Shown here in pieces: positions 1 through 7,758 of a DNA stretch of 33,129 bases. Origin of the DNA: an uncultured Oscillospiraceae bacterium (GTDB lineage Bacteria > Bacillota > Clostridia > Oscillospirales > Ruminococcaceae); assembly GCA_910584715.1 (NCBI GenBank), contig CAJUAN010000029.1:1-33129 (forward strand), written 5' to 3'. Every line of letters begins with the position of its first letter. Positions within the stretch are counted from its first letter, which is position 1. The position numbers and the translations under genes were made by a program. The notes under the pieces were generated by a model that saw only the letters and a list, made by a program, of their open reading frames with translations, had not been told where the DNA came from and did not search any database.

Positions 1-88
1 GGTTCATTTGGTACTCGGTTCGCCTGCTGAATTTCAGCAATTCTTCCCAATGATGCTCGACGAAATAAAGTATCCGCGAAATCCGTTC
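1..88 (-). pseudogene. Continuation of the amidoligase frame beyond an in-frame TAG
   Basis: The reading frame of the gene at 89-757 stays open after its TAG codon (89-91) to the window edge. It encodes a helical stretch (ERISRILYF, then VEHHWEELLKFSRRTEYQMN) that reads as a natural continuation of the same protein. This indicates a longer ancestral protein cut by a nonsense codon, or read through. The true end is outside the window. Confidence 0.6.
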
Positions 89-757
89 CTACTGTAATTC
101 GCGGGTATCACCCAGTGAATTTTTATTTACATGAATGTGCAGACCGCAGGTATTTGTCTTGTGAGAATGATATCCCAAACGAATTGCAGTCTGCATAATT
201 TCACGCCACGGCATATGATTTTTGTGATAATTCGGCGTCATAGGGTGGGTGACAATTTCCATTCCCCGTTCAAGACTTCCATCGGATTTAATGTAAATAT
301 GTTCGGTATCAGAATTCCCCGCAGCCAAAATTATATCGGCGTTATCGCTTAATTTTCCTCCGTCGTCGATTTCAAGCTCAACACCGAAAAAGCGGTCTCC
401 TGTACCATAAAAAATCGGCTCGGGCTTGTAGCCGTAACTTTGGATAGACCTGCAATGTTTTTCGTAACATTCGTCGCAGTACGCCCTGTCGTCGCCGTCG
501 TAATTCGCGTCGTCGGCATTTATCACCGCCTCGCAATTCTCGCAGGTCGTGTAATAATTGTCATAGCAGGACGTGCAAAGCGTAATATTCTCGTCGCCCT
601 CATTTTCGCAGTCCCAGATACGCTCGCCGCACCTATCGCAGACTACGGTTTTTGAATCGGCGCATTCTTCGCAAATTCTTTCTCCGTGAATCGTATAAAT
701 CCTTTCGTCGCCGTCGATTGCTCGGTCGCAGCCCGTACAAAATATTTTTTGTTCCAT
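89..757 (-). CDS. Amidoligase-like protein with N-terminal zinc ribbons, cut by an amber codon
   Basis: The first ~100 residues hold many paired cysteines (CTGC, CEEC, CDRC, CTSC, CENC, CDEC), suggesting three or four zinc ribbons. From about residue 120 come the motifs FGVELEID and GLHIHV, typical of the putative amidoligase family (PF12224, COOH-NH2 ligase of the ATP-grasp/glutamine-synthetase type) found in phages and integrative elements. The frame ends at TAG (89-91), shortly after the HIHV motif, yet continues in frame to the window edge, so the listed protein lacks the C-terminal half. The start ATG at 757 is preceded by AAAGGA. It follows the Cys-rich phage gene at 841-1599 with a hairpin between them. 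Family assignment is by motif; the substrate is unknown. Confidence 0.65.
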   Translation of the reverse strand: MEQKIFCTGCDRAIDGDERIYTIHGERICEECADSKTVVCDRCGERIWDCENEGDENITLCTSCYDNYYTTCENCEAVINADDANYDGDDRAYCDECYEKHCRSIQSYGYKPEPIFYGTGDRFFGVELEIDDGGKLSDNADIILAAGNSDTEHIYIKSDGSLERGMEIVTHPMTPNYHKNHMPWREIMQTAIRLGYHSHKTNTCGLHIHVNKNSLGDTRELQ

Positions 758-789
758 AATAATTTTCCTTTCATTTTTGCAAAGAAAGC

Positions 790-816
790 GTCCCTCGAAA
801 TTAATTTCCGAGGGAC
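790..816 (-). other. Intergenic hairpin
   Basis: GTCCCTCG (790-797) pairs with CGAGGGAC (809-816), with further partial pairing of the AT-rich loop. On the minus strand it lies between the stop of the Cys-rich gene and the start of the amidoligase gene. No U-run follows, so it may be a stabilising or attenuating stem rather than a full terminator. Confidence 0.55.
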
Positions 817-840
817 AAAATTTCTTTATTTTTTGATGTA

Positions 841-1599
841 TTATCCTGCTTTCTGAAGCTCCTTAGTAACCTCCGAAGCGTTGACAAGCTCCATAAATTT
901 CTTACCGAAATTACGGGCGTTTTCCGCTTCCTCGGTACTCAAAGTCTCAACAGCTTCAAAATTATACAGCGCATAAGGCTGACCCGTTTTATTAGTGGTT
1001 TTCTCCAAAGTAATTTTTGTAACAACGCCCGAAACGGGGATCATTTTACCGATAAGACGGGTCATGTACCGCTGAAAAATCATCTTGCTTGAAACGGGTA
1101 CACGAACCAAAATCGGCATAATATTGTCGGGACGAAGCAGGAACAAAACCACGCTTTCCTTGCAGGATTTGGCGTTGGTCTCGCCGTCCTTTGAGCCGAA
1201 ATCGTTAAACGGACAAGTCCCGCAAGCCTTGCCGTCGTGAGAAACAAGACTATCTGAACTGAAGCAAACGGGCGGCGTACCCTCAACGGGGTCGGGAGTG
1301 TCCCAATAAGCGCGGGGCGTGGTGTAGTCGAGAATAATTCCCGTGATGGATTTTTCCATAGTCTCGCCCGAAAGCGTGGGAATCGTGAACGAAGTAGAAC
1401 CTCCCGACGGTGATTTTATTATGTCAAAAAGCTGCAAAGAAAGCGGCTGGTTTTTAAGATTATTTTTGATAATTTCCAAAGCGTTGTTTTTCAGCGCGGC
1501 GTAGTTTGTGACCGCTGTTTCCTGCATAATTATTGTCCTTTCCTCGGCAACATTTTTTACCTTGTTACTCAATTTTGATTTCAAGTTTTCAGTATCCAT
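841..1599 (-). CDS. Phage-type Cys-rich protein of unknown function (252 aa)
   Basis: I do not recognise a named family. The N-terminus (residues 1-60) is helical and charged. A central segment around residues 110-150 holds a Cys/His cluster (VCF, SHDGKACGTCPFNDFG, SCKES) that could bind zinc, followed by hydrophobic strands (VVLFLLRP, ILVRVPVS). The start ATG at 1599 has AGGAGG seven bases upstream, placed in the 10-bp gap after the YqaJ gene, so the two are probably co-translated. Linkage to a YqaJ exonuclease suggests a single-strand-binding or recombination accessory role. That is inference from context only; it is not an obvious RecT. Confidence 0.6.
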   Translation of the reverse strand: MDTENLKSKLSNKVKNVAEERTIIMQETAVTNYAALKNNALEIIKNNLKNQPLSLQLFDIIKSPSGGSTSFTIPTLSGETMEKSITGIILDYTTPRAYWDTPDPVEGTPPVCFSSDSLVSHDGKACGTCPFNDFGSKDGETNAKSCKESVVLFLLRPDNIMPILVRVPVSSKMIFQRYMTRLIGKMIPVSGVVTKITLEKTTNKTGQPYALYNFEAVETLSTEEAENARNFGKKFMELVNASEVTKELQKAG

Positions 1600-1609
1600 A
1601 ATTGACCTC

Positions 1610-2548
1610 CTAAACCGCTTTTATTGAAAATCTGCGGTATGATATTTTATTTGAATATTTTGCGTACAGTTTTGGGTGTTCCGCTTTTAAAGTCTTGCTG
1701 TCAAGCCGCTCCTGCGACATACTTTTCCAAGTAATTACGCTGTTTCCCGACATTCCGATCTCGTTTTCGCCCAGCATTTCTTTAAGCAGATTTTCCGCTT
1801 TTTGTTTTTGCTCGGTAATTTCCTCTAATTTTTCACAGGCGGAATTATACTCCGAAATTAAATTTTCCGCAGTTTCGGGTAATTCAATTTTTGATTTCGG
1901 TACACTGTCGGGGAAGCGCTCCGCAAGAAATTTTTCGGAAGCGGACGAACCGTCCAAAGCAGGCGGTAACTCTTTTTGAACGTGTTCCCAAAAGTCTTTT
2001 TCAAGTTCGATTAGCATTGAAATTATTTCCTCGTCACGCTCGATAAATTTCCACTTAAAAGTATTGCCGCCGATAAGCACGGCGATGTACGCGCCCGCAA
2101 ATCCCGTAACCGCCATATAGTGCTGGATTTGCAGCATATACTCGTCTGGAATTTTTTGATCCCAGTCGGCAGCCTTGTACGCCGAAGCCGTTTTTGCTTC
2201 AAAAACGCAAGTACCGAAATGCGGGTGTTCGCAGGTTCCGTCAAGGTTTGCAAGCATAAAAGGAAAGTCCTCGTGCTGCAAAATTTGATTAACTTTTTTG
2301 ATCTCTATTCCGGTACGTTTGGTAAATTCGTCGAGTACCAAAGCTTCAAGACGGGTACCCCAATATGCCGCCTCTCCCGCCTCGGAATATTGCAGTTGAC
2401 CTGTTTTCTCCATCCACAATTCAATGGGGGACTTGTATTTATTCACTCCACAGACCACAGAAGCGTCCGAACCGCCTATACCTTTTTTGCGGTATTCGAG
2501 CCATTCCTCGTAGGGCATATTCTCGGTGGAAACTAAAATTTTTGCCAT
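1610..2548 (-). CDS. YqaJ-family phage recombination exonuclease
   Basis: This is a lambda-exonuclease-like nuclease of the YqaJ family (PF09588), which resects double-strand ends for phage or element recombination. Visible motifs are GIGGSDA near residue 22, LANLDGTCEH (metal-binding Asp), FEAKT (the E-x-K of the PD-(D/E)XK fold) and YMLQIQHYMAVTG (the QxxxY helix). The C-terminal third is coiled-coil-like. The start is MAKILVSTE at 2548, with GAAAGG upstream; a longer frame to 2755 overlaps the DUF932 gene and lacks support. Length of 312 residues suits the family. The B. subtilis skin element also carries yqaJ, which fits the proposal that this region is a sigK-intervening element. It ends in TAG, showing that TAG works as a stop here. 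Confidence 0.88.
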   Translation of the reverse strand: MAKILVSTENMPYEEWLEYRKKGIGGSDASVVCGVNKYKSPIELWMEKTGQLQYSEAGEAAYWGTRLEALVLDEFTKRTGIEIKKVNQILQHEDFPFMLANLDGTCEHPHFGTCVFEAKTASAYKAADWDQKIPDEYMLQIQHYMAVTGFAGAYIAVLIGGNTFKWKFIERDEEIISMLIELEKDFWEHVQKELPPALDGSSASEKFLAERFPDSVPKSKIELPETAENLISEYNSACEKLEEITEQKQKAENLLKEMLGENEIGMSGNSVITWKSMSQERLDSKTLKAEHPKLYAKYSNKISYRRFSIKAV

Positions 2549-2580
2549 AAAATCATACCTTTCATAATTTTTTTTAGCAT

Positions 2581-2610
2581 AAAAATGTCGGGAGAAATTC
2601 TCTCCCGACA
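2581..2610 (-). terminator. Terminator after the DUF932 gene
   Basis: A perfect 10-bp stem, TGTCGGGAGA (2586-2595) with TCTCCCGACA (2601-2610), has a 5-base loop. On the minus strand it is followed by a T-run. It lies between the DUF932 stop and the YqaJ start, so it may be partial (attenuator). Confidence 0.75.
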
Positions 2611-2618
2611 AAATATTT

Positions 2619-3554
2619 TTACGCCGCTGCAAGTACCAATTCATACGCCTTGTCAATAAGCGGATTGCCGTCAATGGTTTTTGCAAACACGTTTTCACGG
2701 TAATTTGCAGTCTCGCGGAGCGGTTTTGCGTGGGTAGCAAAATCAGAAACGGCATTGATAAAACGGTAGCCGTTCTTGCCGAGATGTTTTAAATCGGGAG
2801 CGTCAAAATACCGCATTTTCAAGTCCTCGCGTATACGTTCGATATTTTTCTTGTGCGTACTTGTGGGGTTTTCGTCCATAGGCAGGAGCAGATTGACGTA
2901 CTCCATAACCTTTTGGTCGGACAGCTTGACCCTGCGAAGATTTGCAAATTCCGTACCGAGCTTGCCCATATATTTTTCCGCAAGCAAGAGAGTGTTATGC
3001 GCCTCGTCCATTTTGCACGCAAGGTCGCCGACATGGACGGTAGACCACATTCTTTTCGCGGTGGAAAGCGCGATATTCAGCGTATTCTGGCAAACTACAC
3101 GAATCGGCGTCATGGCAACTTTTATGGCTCCGCTGCCGTCGTGGGAACTGCTGAAAACGAGATAGGGGTCTATCTGCTCGCCCTCGATAATGTACTTGTC
3201 GGGAAGTTTGGCAAGTATCCAAATTTTCTTTCCGTCCTGCAAAGAACCGGCAGTCTCATACTTCACGCCCTCGCCTAAAAGTGAGTCGGTAAAAGCGAAT
3301 GCTTCGGAATTTTGCACCACCTTGTACCTGTCGGACACCACGCCCAGCACCTTATTATCGGTGTCGCGGACGTTGGCTTTGTAGCCGTTTATCGGCTCGT
3401 AACCGCTTGTCATAATGGGCTTCTGGATAACGTTCCAGTTCAGTCTCGAAGCTTCAAGAGCCTCCTTTGAATTGAGCGCGGATTCCACTCTTACGCCTAA
3501 TCCATGCCACGGTGCATACCTTACAAAGAACATTGTTTCTACGTTTGCTGACAT
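2619..3554 (-). CDS. DUF932 phage/plasmid-like protein
   Basis: The protein has the marks of the DUF932 family (PF06067, phage/plasmid-like protein TIGR03299): an N-terminal MFFVRYAPWHGLG segment, the VVSDRYKVVQNSEAF block near residue 75, and the VCQNTLNIAL block near residue 155. Its length of 311 residues is usual. Members are widespread on phages, plasmids and integrative elements, often beside recombination nucleases; the biochemical role is not established. The start ATG at 3554 has AAGGAG nine bases upstream. It sits upstream of the YqaJ gene and downstream of a pair of tiny overlapping ORFs, with hairpins on both sides. Confidence 0.88.
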   Translation of the reverse strand: MSANVETMFFVRYAPWHGLGVRVESALNSKEALEASRLNWNVIQKPIMTSGYEPINGYKANVRDTDNKVLGVVSDRYKVVQNSEAFAFTDSLLGEGVKYETAGSLQDGKKIWILAKLPDKYIIEGEQIDPYLVFSSSHDGSGAIKVAMTPIRVVCQNTLNIALSTAKRMWSTVHVGDLACKMDEAHNTLLLAEKYMGKLGTEFANLRRVKLSDQKVMEYVNLLLPMDENPTSTHKKNIERIREDLKMRYFDAPDLKHLGKNGYRFINAVSDFATHAKPLRETANYRENVFAKTIDGNPLIDKAYELVLAAA

Positions 3555-3577
3555 TTAAATCTCTCCTTTTTACATAA

Positions 3578-3606
3578 AAATTGAGCCATAGCAAACGCTA
3601 TGGCTC
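3578..3606 (-). terminator. Terminator after the tiny ORF pair
   Basis: GAGCCATAGC (3583-3592) pairs perfectly with GCTATGGCTC (3597-3606) around a 4-base loop, followed on the minus strand by AATTTTTATG. The TAG stop of the 36-residue ORF is inside the stem. Upstream transcripts should end here, before the DUF932 gene. Confidence 0.8.
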
Positions 3607-3708
3607 GGGTTTGTTTTCAATCAGCGCATCAACTATCGCGCATAAAATTGCCGCGGCTGCAACAAGCGCTGCGCTGATTATTTTCTTTGCCGCCTGTTCG
3701 GGTATCAT
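3598..3708 (-). CDS. Small hydrophobic protein (36 aa), second of an overlapping pair
   Basis: The frame encodes MIPEQAAKK, then a run rich in Ala, Ile, Leu and Val (about residues 10-30), then an acidic and proline-containing tail. It could be one membrane helix. Its ATG overlaps the TGA of the 27-residue ORF above it (ATGA), the usual sign of translational coupling, and its stop lies in the terminator stem. No family is recognised. The promoter, strong ribosome site on the first ORF, ATGA overlap and terminator together make a complete small transcription unit. A holin-like, leader or toxin-type peptide is possible, but nothing proves it. Confidence 0.5.
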   Translation of the reverse strand: MIPEQAAKKIISAALVAAAAILCAIVDALIENKPEP

Positions 3709-3788
3709 GCCGCGCAAGCATATGGTCCGAAAAATCCGATGATCGCTTCGAGTATCGTTCTGACCGCTTTTAATAAGGCTTTCAGCAT
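3705..3788 (-). CDS. Tiny amphipathic peptide (27 aa), first of an overlapping pair
   Basis: The frame begins MLKALLKAVRTILEAIIGFF and ends shortly after in Cys-Ala-Ala. It reads as a basic amphipathic helix with a hydrophobic end. The ATG at 3788 has a strong CGGAGG site nine bases upstream and a promoter 60 bases further up. Its TGA overlaps the next ATG by four bases. The pattern of short cationic amphipathic peptide followed by short membrane peptide suits a small toxin or signal peptide, but no homology is claimed. Confidence 0.5.
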   Translation of the reverse strand: MLKALLKAVRTILEAIIGFFGPYACAA

Positions 3789-3844
3789 ATACTATACCTC
3801 CGTTTCCGATTTATTGAAGCTGGTTGGGCTTCTTATTGGTATAA

Positions 3845-3873
3845 TATATAACTATGTTTGTGGAAATTTTCAA
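3845..3873 (-). promoter_or_regulatory. Sigma-A promoter for the tiny ORF pair
   Basis: On the minus strand TTGAAA (3868-3873) and TATATA (3845-3850) are separated by 17 bases. The first ATG is at 3788, giving a leader of about 50 bases. Confidence 0.6.
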
Positions 3874-3885
3874 TACATATCTTCC

Positions 3886-5112
3886 CTAAATAAGATTGCT
3901 CGGAATAAAGCAGTTTCTGTCGTCTATAGGTATAGGTTCACTGCACATACAAACTATTCCGCCGCTGCCTCTCGGTACGGACGCCTTGTCAAGCAGCTCA
4001 TATTTTTTCACTTCTCTGCGGTCTGGGGCGGCAGATTTTTTTATTTCCAAAGGATGAATCAGTCCGTCAGTTTCTACAAATACGTCTATTTCCTTAGCGT
4101 TTGAATCGCGGTAATAACTGAGATTTGCTTTTGCCTTTGAATATGCATAGCTTTTCAGAAGCTCTGTGACAACATAATTTTCGTAATAATGTCCGCTTGC
4201 CGCTCCGTTCATCAGGGTATCCTTTGTGAGCCACATTGAAAGGTACGCGCAAAGTCCCGTATCGCAGAAATACAGCTTAGGCGTTTTGTTAAGACGTTTG
4301 AATTCATTATTTGAATAGGGCTGAAGCAGATATATTATGCCAAGCCCCTCAAGTATTTTCAGCCAATTTTTAGCAATAGGTTCCGATATGTCGGAAGCGT
4401 TTGCAAGCGTGGCGTAATTTACCTGTTCCGCCGTAAGCGCGGCGCAGGTTCTGAGAAATTTTATAAATTTAAGCGAATCCGTGATACCGCCGGCTTCCGC
4501 CGCGTCACGAAGCAAATAAGTGTCGATATATGAATTGTAATATTCCTGACGCTGTTCCGCGTCGGCATGCTGAACCTGCGGCATACCCCCGCGCCATATA
4601 TGCTCAAACACATCGTTTATGTTGTTTTCGGGCATAACCGCCTGTCGTTCCCGCAGTCCCTCTAAAGAGAACGTAAGCGGCTCCTCAAATTTTATCCCGG
4701 CCTTTTCTCTTTGCGACAAGCTGTAAAGCGTGAGTATCCCTACTCTGCCCGCCAATGATTCACGGACGTTTTTCATCATACTGTACTGTTGTGAACCCGT
4801 CAGCCAGAATAGTCCTGTTTCGTCCGTTTCATCGCATATGATTTTTATGCGCTCGAAAAGCTGCGGAGCATACTGTACCTCGTCAATAAGAACAGGCGGC
4901 TTATATGTCTGGAAAAACAGATCGGGGTCGGTCTGCGCGAGTTCACGCGCCATAATGTTGTCGAGGGAGATATAGGTGCGGTTTGTCCCCTCCGCAAGGC
5001 GCTTGAGCATGGTGGTTTTCCCGACCTGTCTGGCGCCCGTTACAAGCACGGCCTTAAAAAAGCCGTTCATCTGCATGAATTTGCGTTCAAGCTCGCGGGA
5101 TATATATTTCAT
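3886..5112 (-). CDS. AAA ATPase with DUF4143 domain
   Basis: This is an AAA_14/DUF4143 protein of 408 residues. The Walker A motif is GARQVGKTT near residues 26-34 and Walker B is VLIDEVQ near 74-80. An arginine-bearing TGSQQY follows. The DUF4143 region spans roughly residues 200-375 and contains EIDVFVE and LEIKK, which look like the D and E-x-K of a PD-(D/E)XK nuclease-like fold. Such proteins are very common in gut Firmicutes and Bacteroidetes and move readily; their role is unproven, though nuclease or toxin-type activity is often suggested. The start at 5112 has AAAGGAG and its own promoter (5150-5178). It ends in TAG. It stands alone as a single-gene unit within the element. Confidence 0.85.
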   Translation of the reverse strand: MKYISRELERKFMQMNGFFKAVLVTGARQVGKTTMLKRLAEGTNRTYISLDNIMARELAQTDPDLFFQTYKPPVLIDEVQYAPQLFERIKIICDETDETGLFWLTGSQQYSMMKNVRESLAGRVGILTLYSLSQREKAGIKFEEPLTFSLEGLRERQAVMPENNINDVFEHIWRGGMPQVQHADAEQRQEYYNSYIDTYLLRDAAEAGGITDSLKFIKFLRTCAALTAEQVNYATLANASDISEPIAKNWLKILEGLGIIYLLQPYSNNEFKRLNKTPKLYFCDTGLCAYLSMWLTKDTLMNGAASGHYYENYVVTELLKSYAYSKAKANLSYYRDSNAKEIDVFVETDGLIHPLEIKKSAAPDRREVKKYELLDKASVPRGSGGIVCMCSEPIPIDDRNCFIPSNLI

Positions 5113-5149
5113 AGTTGTTCTCCTTTTATGACAATCTAAATTTTATTTT

Positions 5150-5178
5150 ATTTTATCATAATATTTTGACATTGTCAA
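5150..5178 (-). promoter_or_regulatory. Promoter of the AAA/DUF4143 gene
   Basis: On the minus strand TTGACA (5173-5178) and TAAAAT (5150-5155) are 17 bases apart, and the ATG is at 5112. Confidence 0.7.
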
Positions 5179-5246
5179 GTATTTATTACAATGAAAAACA
5201 GACGACAAATTATTATGCCGCCTGTTCTAACAATTATTCTATGTAT

Positions 5247-6182
5247 TTAATCCATTAAAAGATCCATGTCGGAATAGGCTTCTACTTGTTGTCCTATTTC
5301 TAATGCATAAAAATCGCTGTCTGACAGGGTATACTCGCAGGATGCACACATCCACTGATTATCACTTGGTCTTCGCATCATTGAAGTGTAATTACAATTT
5401 GGACATTCGCATAAAGATGGGATGTGTTCTTTTCTGCGTCCTAATTCTCTTTCCATATAATGAGAAATAACACAGCTTCGATCGCTGCTATACACCGCAG
5501 ATAATGAATCGTATTCTTTGCCGCAGAATAAACAATTTATTTTATCATTTTGATAAGATAAAAATTTTTCGGAACACCTTGGGCAGGGAATACATATTTT
5601 TTTATCATAATCATACTCAAATGTTACCAAGTCAATACTTTGCTGCTTTATATAAGGTCCAATATCGCGTTTCCTTTTCTTATACACCTCGCTATCTTTA
5701 TGAAGTATTTCAAATTGCTGATATGGAATATATTCCTCATAATTATCAAGCTTAATTTTGAGAATGTTATATAAAATATGTTCAATCGCGGAAAACCCGG
5801 ATATTATCGCAGAAATTAAAGCCTCCTTTTCAATATCAAAGCGGTAATGTTGTATTACATTTCGCTTGTTTGATAATTCAATAAGATATTTATAATAATG
5901 AGCCAAATCAATGTTACATATATTTTTTATACGAGATAGAGCTACGGTAAATCCAATAGTTTTTCCTGCATTGCTATTATGCCTATAATTATCAATGCAT
6001 TCATACAATAGTACAGGATGTTCTCTATATAAAACTTCCTTCATAATAAGTTCTGCACTATGGTATAGCATAATAATACAAAATTTATAACTTCTTTCAT
6101 CATCATACTCTTTTCCGCTACTGTAATAATTCACGGCTTCATTCAAGGAATCCATTGAATTTTCTATCAAACCATAAGTCAA
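5247..6182 (-). CDS. HEPN-like protein with C-terminal zinc ribbons
   Basis: The N-terminal half is helical and contains RNVIQH at about residues 107-112, a match to the R-x4-H active motif of HEPN ribonucleases and sensors, in a suitable setting of two helices. The C-terminal third holds paired cysteines (CPRC with CLFCGKEY, then CECPNCNY with CASCEY), consistent with two zinc ribbons. The frame can be opened to 6239, but a consensus promoter lies inside that stretch (6205-6232), so translation must start later. TTG at 6182, ten bases after AAGGA, is the best choice; ATG at 6155 is an alternative. HEPN proteins are typical of RNA-targeting defence and toxin systems. Here it is a single gene just downstream of the large GTPase/ATPase operon. 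HEPN identity is by motif only. Confidence 0.6.
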   Translation of the reverse strand: MTYGLIENSMDSLNEAVNYYSSGKEYDDERSYKFCIIMLYHSAELIMKEVLYREHPVLLYECIDNYRHNSNAGKTIGFTVALSRIKNICNIDLAHYYKYLIELSNKRNVIQHYRFDIEKEALISAIISGFSAIEHILYNILKIKLDNYEEYIPYQQFEILHKDSEVYKKRKRDIGPYIKQQSIDLVTFEYDYDKKICIPCPRCSEKFLSYQNDKINCLFCGKEYDSLSAVYSSDRSCVISHYMERELGRRKEHIPSLCECPNCNYTSMMRRPSDNQWMCASCEYTLSDSDFYALEIGQQVEAYSDMDLLMD

Positions 6183-6204
6183 AGCAGTCACATCCTTTTT
6201 GTTA

Positions 6205-6232
6205 ATTATATCATAAAATAAATATATGTCAA
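6205..6232 (-). promoter_or_regulatory. Consensus promoter of the HEPN-like gene
   Basis: On the minus strand TTGACA (6227-6232) and TATAAT (6205-6210) are 16 bases apart. Both boxes match consensus. It overlaps the apparent 5' end of the longer reading frame and therefore decides the start. Confidence 0.8.
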
Positions 6233-6239
6233 TAGCCAA

Positions 6240-6469
6240 TAAGCCGGCTGTTCACAAATTCCTTTTGTAACTCATTTGATGTTTTTCCATAATAAAAACA
6301 TTTCCTTTCAGATTTTTCCTCGCTTTAAGTCTTATCCGATCGGAAGTGCTTTATTCGATTTTACATAAAATTTGGTGGAATCTCACGAAAAACATCAAAA
6401 GGATTTCATCGTTTTGTATTAGCTGCCATTCATTGTGACTTGTGGATATTTTTTCGATCAACAGCCAAG
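6240..6469. other. Gene-free stretch with a dispersed inverted repeat
   Basis: No convincing coding sequence is seen. TTTGATGTTTTTC (6275-6287) is repeated in inverted form at 6387-6399, 13 of 13 bases, flanking about 100 bases. This could be a folded 3' end of the large operon or a remnant of a small mobile sequence. Confidence 0.4.
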
Positions 6470-6763
6470 TTACCTTATAATAAAGCCTCTGTTAATACGT
6501 TCATGAGCCTCTTCGGGCTCATCTCTCAGCTGAACAAGCAGCCTGAATGCGCCTTCCCCATCGAGAACAGGAAATTTTTCTGCAATTGATTTTGCAGTAT
6601 AATTTTCAACAGCGACGCAATTATCGACAAAATATTCCTTGTTTTCGAGCCAATGCTCAAATTCCCGCTTAATATCGGGGTGCTTATCAAATGCGGCAAC
6701 TTCACTGTCAATAAGTATTGAGGGAAGTTCAATTTGTTCGTAATAATCACGGATCATACTCAT
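6470..6763 (-). CDS. Small acidic protein, last gene of the dynamin/HerA operon
   Basis: A 97-residue acidic protein, helical by appearance, with no family recognised. Its ATG overlaps the stop of the metallopeptidase gene (ATGA, 6760-6763), so it is translationally coupled and very likely works with it. Aromatic and acidic residues dominate (FEHWLENKEYF, RDEPEEAHERI). It could be an inhibitor, substrate or adaptor of the peptidase; this is inference from coupling alone. Confidence 0.7.
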   Translation of the reverse strand: MSMIRDYYEQIELPSILIDSEVAAFDKHPDIKREFEHWLENKEYFVDNCVAVENYTAKSIAEKFPVLDGEGAFRLLVQLRDEPEEAHERINRGFIIR

Positions 6764-7758
6764 TTAAAATCATCTCCAAATTTAGAAATAAAGTAATTTT
6801 CAAACGCAAATGCTTCGGCTTCTACTAATTGTTTTTCATAGCACTTTTCGCTCAGTTCTCCCTTAATATAATTTTCAACATTGAAATTGAAGCAATACAA
6901 ATAATCTTTATAAGTTTTTTGATAGCGGGCTTTCATACGTTGATATACATGCCAAATTTCATGTGCTACCGTTTTAATCATTTCTTGAGGATTATTCAGA
7001 TATAAAGCATTTATTTCTATTACATTGTTATTGTAACAATAACCATAAACATATGATTCAAATTTACAAACATCAATTTTGGGTGAGCATTGTAAGTTGA
7101 GTGCTTTAGACAAACAGTTGCCAAGTTCTCTTATAGCTTGTACTTTCTCATTATAATCCATTTTACACCAGCTGTCAAGCTGAAATATTTCACGTAACTC
7201 TTGAAATTTTGAGCTTTTAAAAAAGCTCTCAGGAATCTGATTTTCAAATGTGAAATTCTTTTTTTCGCAACGGTAAACATCATAGGATATTGCAGAACCT
7301 ATTGCTTTTAGGCGTTCTTCGATTTTCTCTGCTTTTTTGTTTAATTCTTCTGCTTTTGCAGATATACCGTTCCTCTCATAGTAATTAGCTTCTGCTTTGT
7401 ACCGTTCTGCTAAATCCTTATGAACTTTTATCCATGCTTCAATAGAAACATAAGCCTTACCGGTTTCTTTGTCATAATATTTTCCGTCTTCACCTTGTTC
7501 AAGGTATTTGAAAAGCTTGTACTCAGATGATTCGCTCGTATCTGATTTTTTCTTATCGGCAGTTTCTTCAATTAATCCGAATTTCTTAAAAACCAAGTTG
7601 AGCGCCTCAGACAAATCAGAACTTGATTTATTTCCGCTCTCGCTCTCAAGCATCCGGTTGGAATCCTCTGATTTTTCTTCATGCTGGCAATCGTTCTTTT
7701 TTTCTTCCTCAGTCTGTTCAGGTTTTCTCGGCGTAGGAATTTCTTTGAAAAAGCTCAT
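6760..7758 (-). CDS. Putative HExxH zinc metallopeptidase coupled to the HerA-like ATPase
   Basis: The 332-residue protein starts MSFFKEIPTPRKPEQ. Residues 10-80 are polar and probably disordered, residues 100-160 form a likely coiled coil, and the C-terminal part carries VAHEIWHVYQ (HExxH at about 266-270) with downstream acidic EAEAF near 313, the layout of a zincin with a distal Glu ligand. No signal peptide is seen, so it should act in the cytosol. Its ATG overlaps the stop of the HerA-like gene (7755-7758) and AAGGGGG lies just upstream; the longer frame to 7800 is therefore not used. It in turn overlaps the next small gene. A peptidase wired to an ATPase and a dynamin suggests an effector released on infection or stress, but the target is unknown. 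Confidence 0.72.
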   Translation of the reverse strand: MSFFKEIPTPRKPEQTEEEKKNDCQHEEKSEDSNRMLESESGNKSSSDLSEALNLVFKKFGLIEETADKKKSDTSESSEYKLFKYLEQGEDGKYYDKETGKAYVSIEAWIKVHKDLAERYKAEANYYERNGISAKAEELNKKAEKIEERLKAIGSAISYDVYRCEKKNFTFENQIPESFFKSSKFQELREIFQLDSWCKMDYNEKVQAIRELGNCLSKALNLQCSPKIDVCKFESYVYGYCYNNNVIEINALYLNNPQEMIKTVAHEIWHVYQRMKARYQKTYKDYLYCFNFNVENYIKGELSEKCYEKQLVEAEAFAFENYFISKFGDDFK

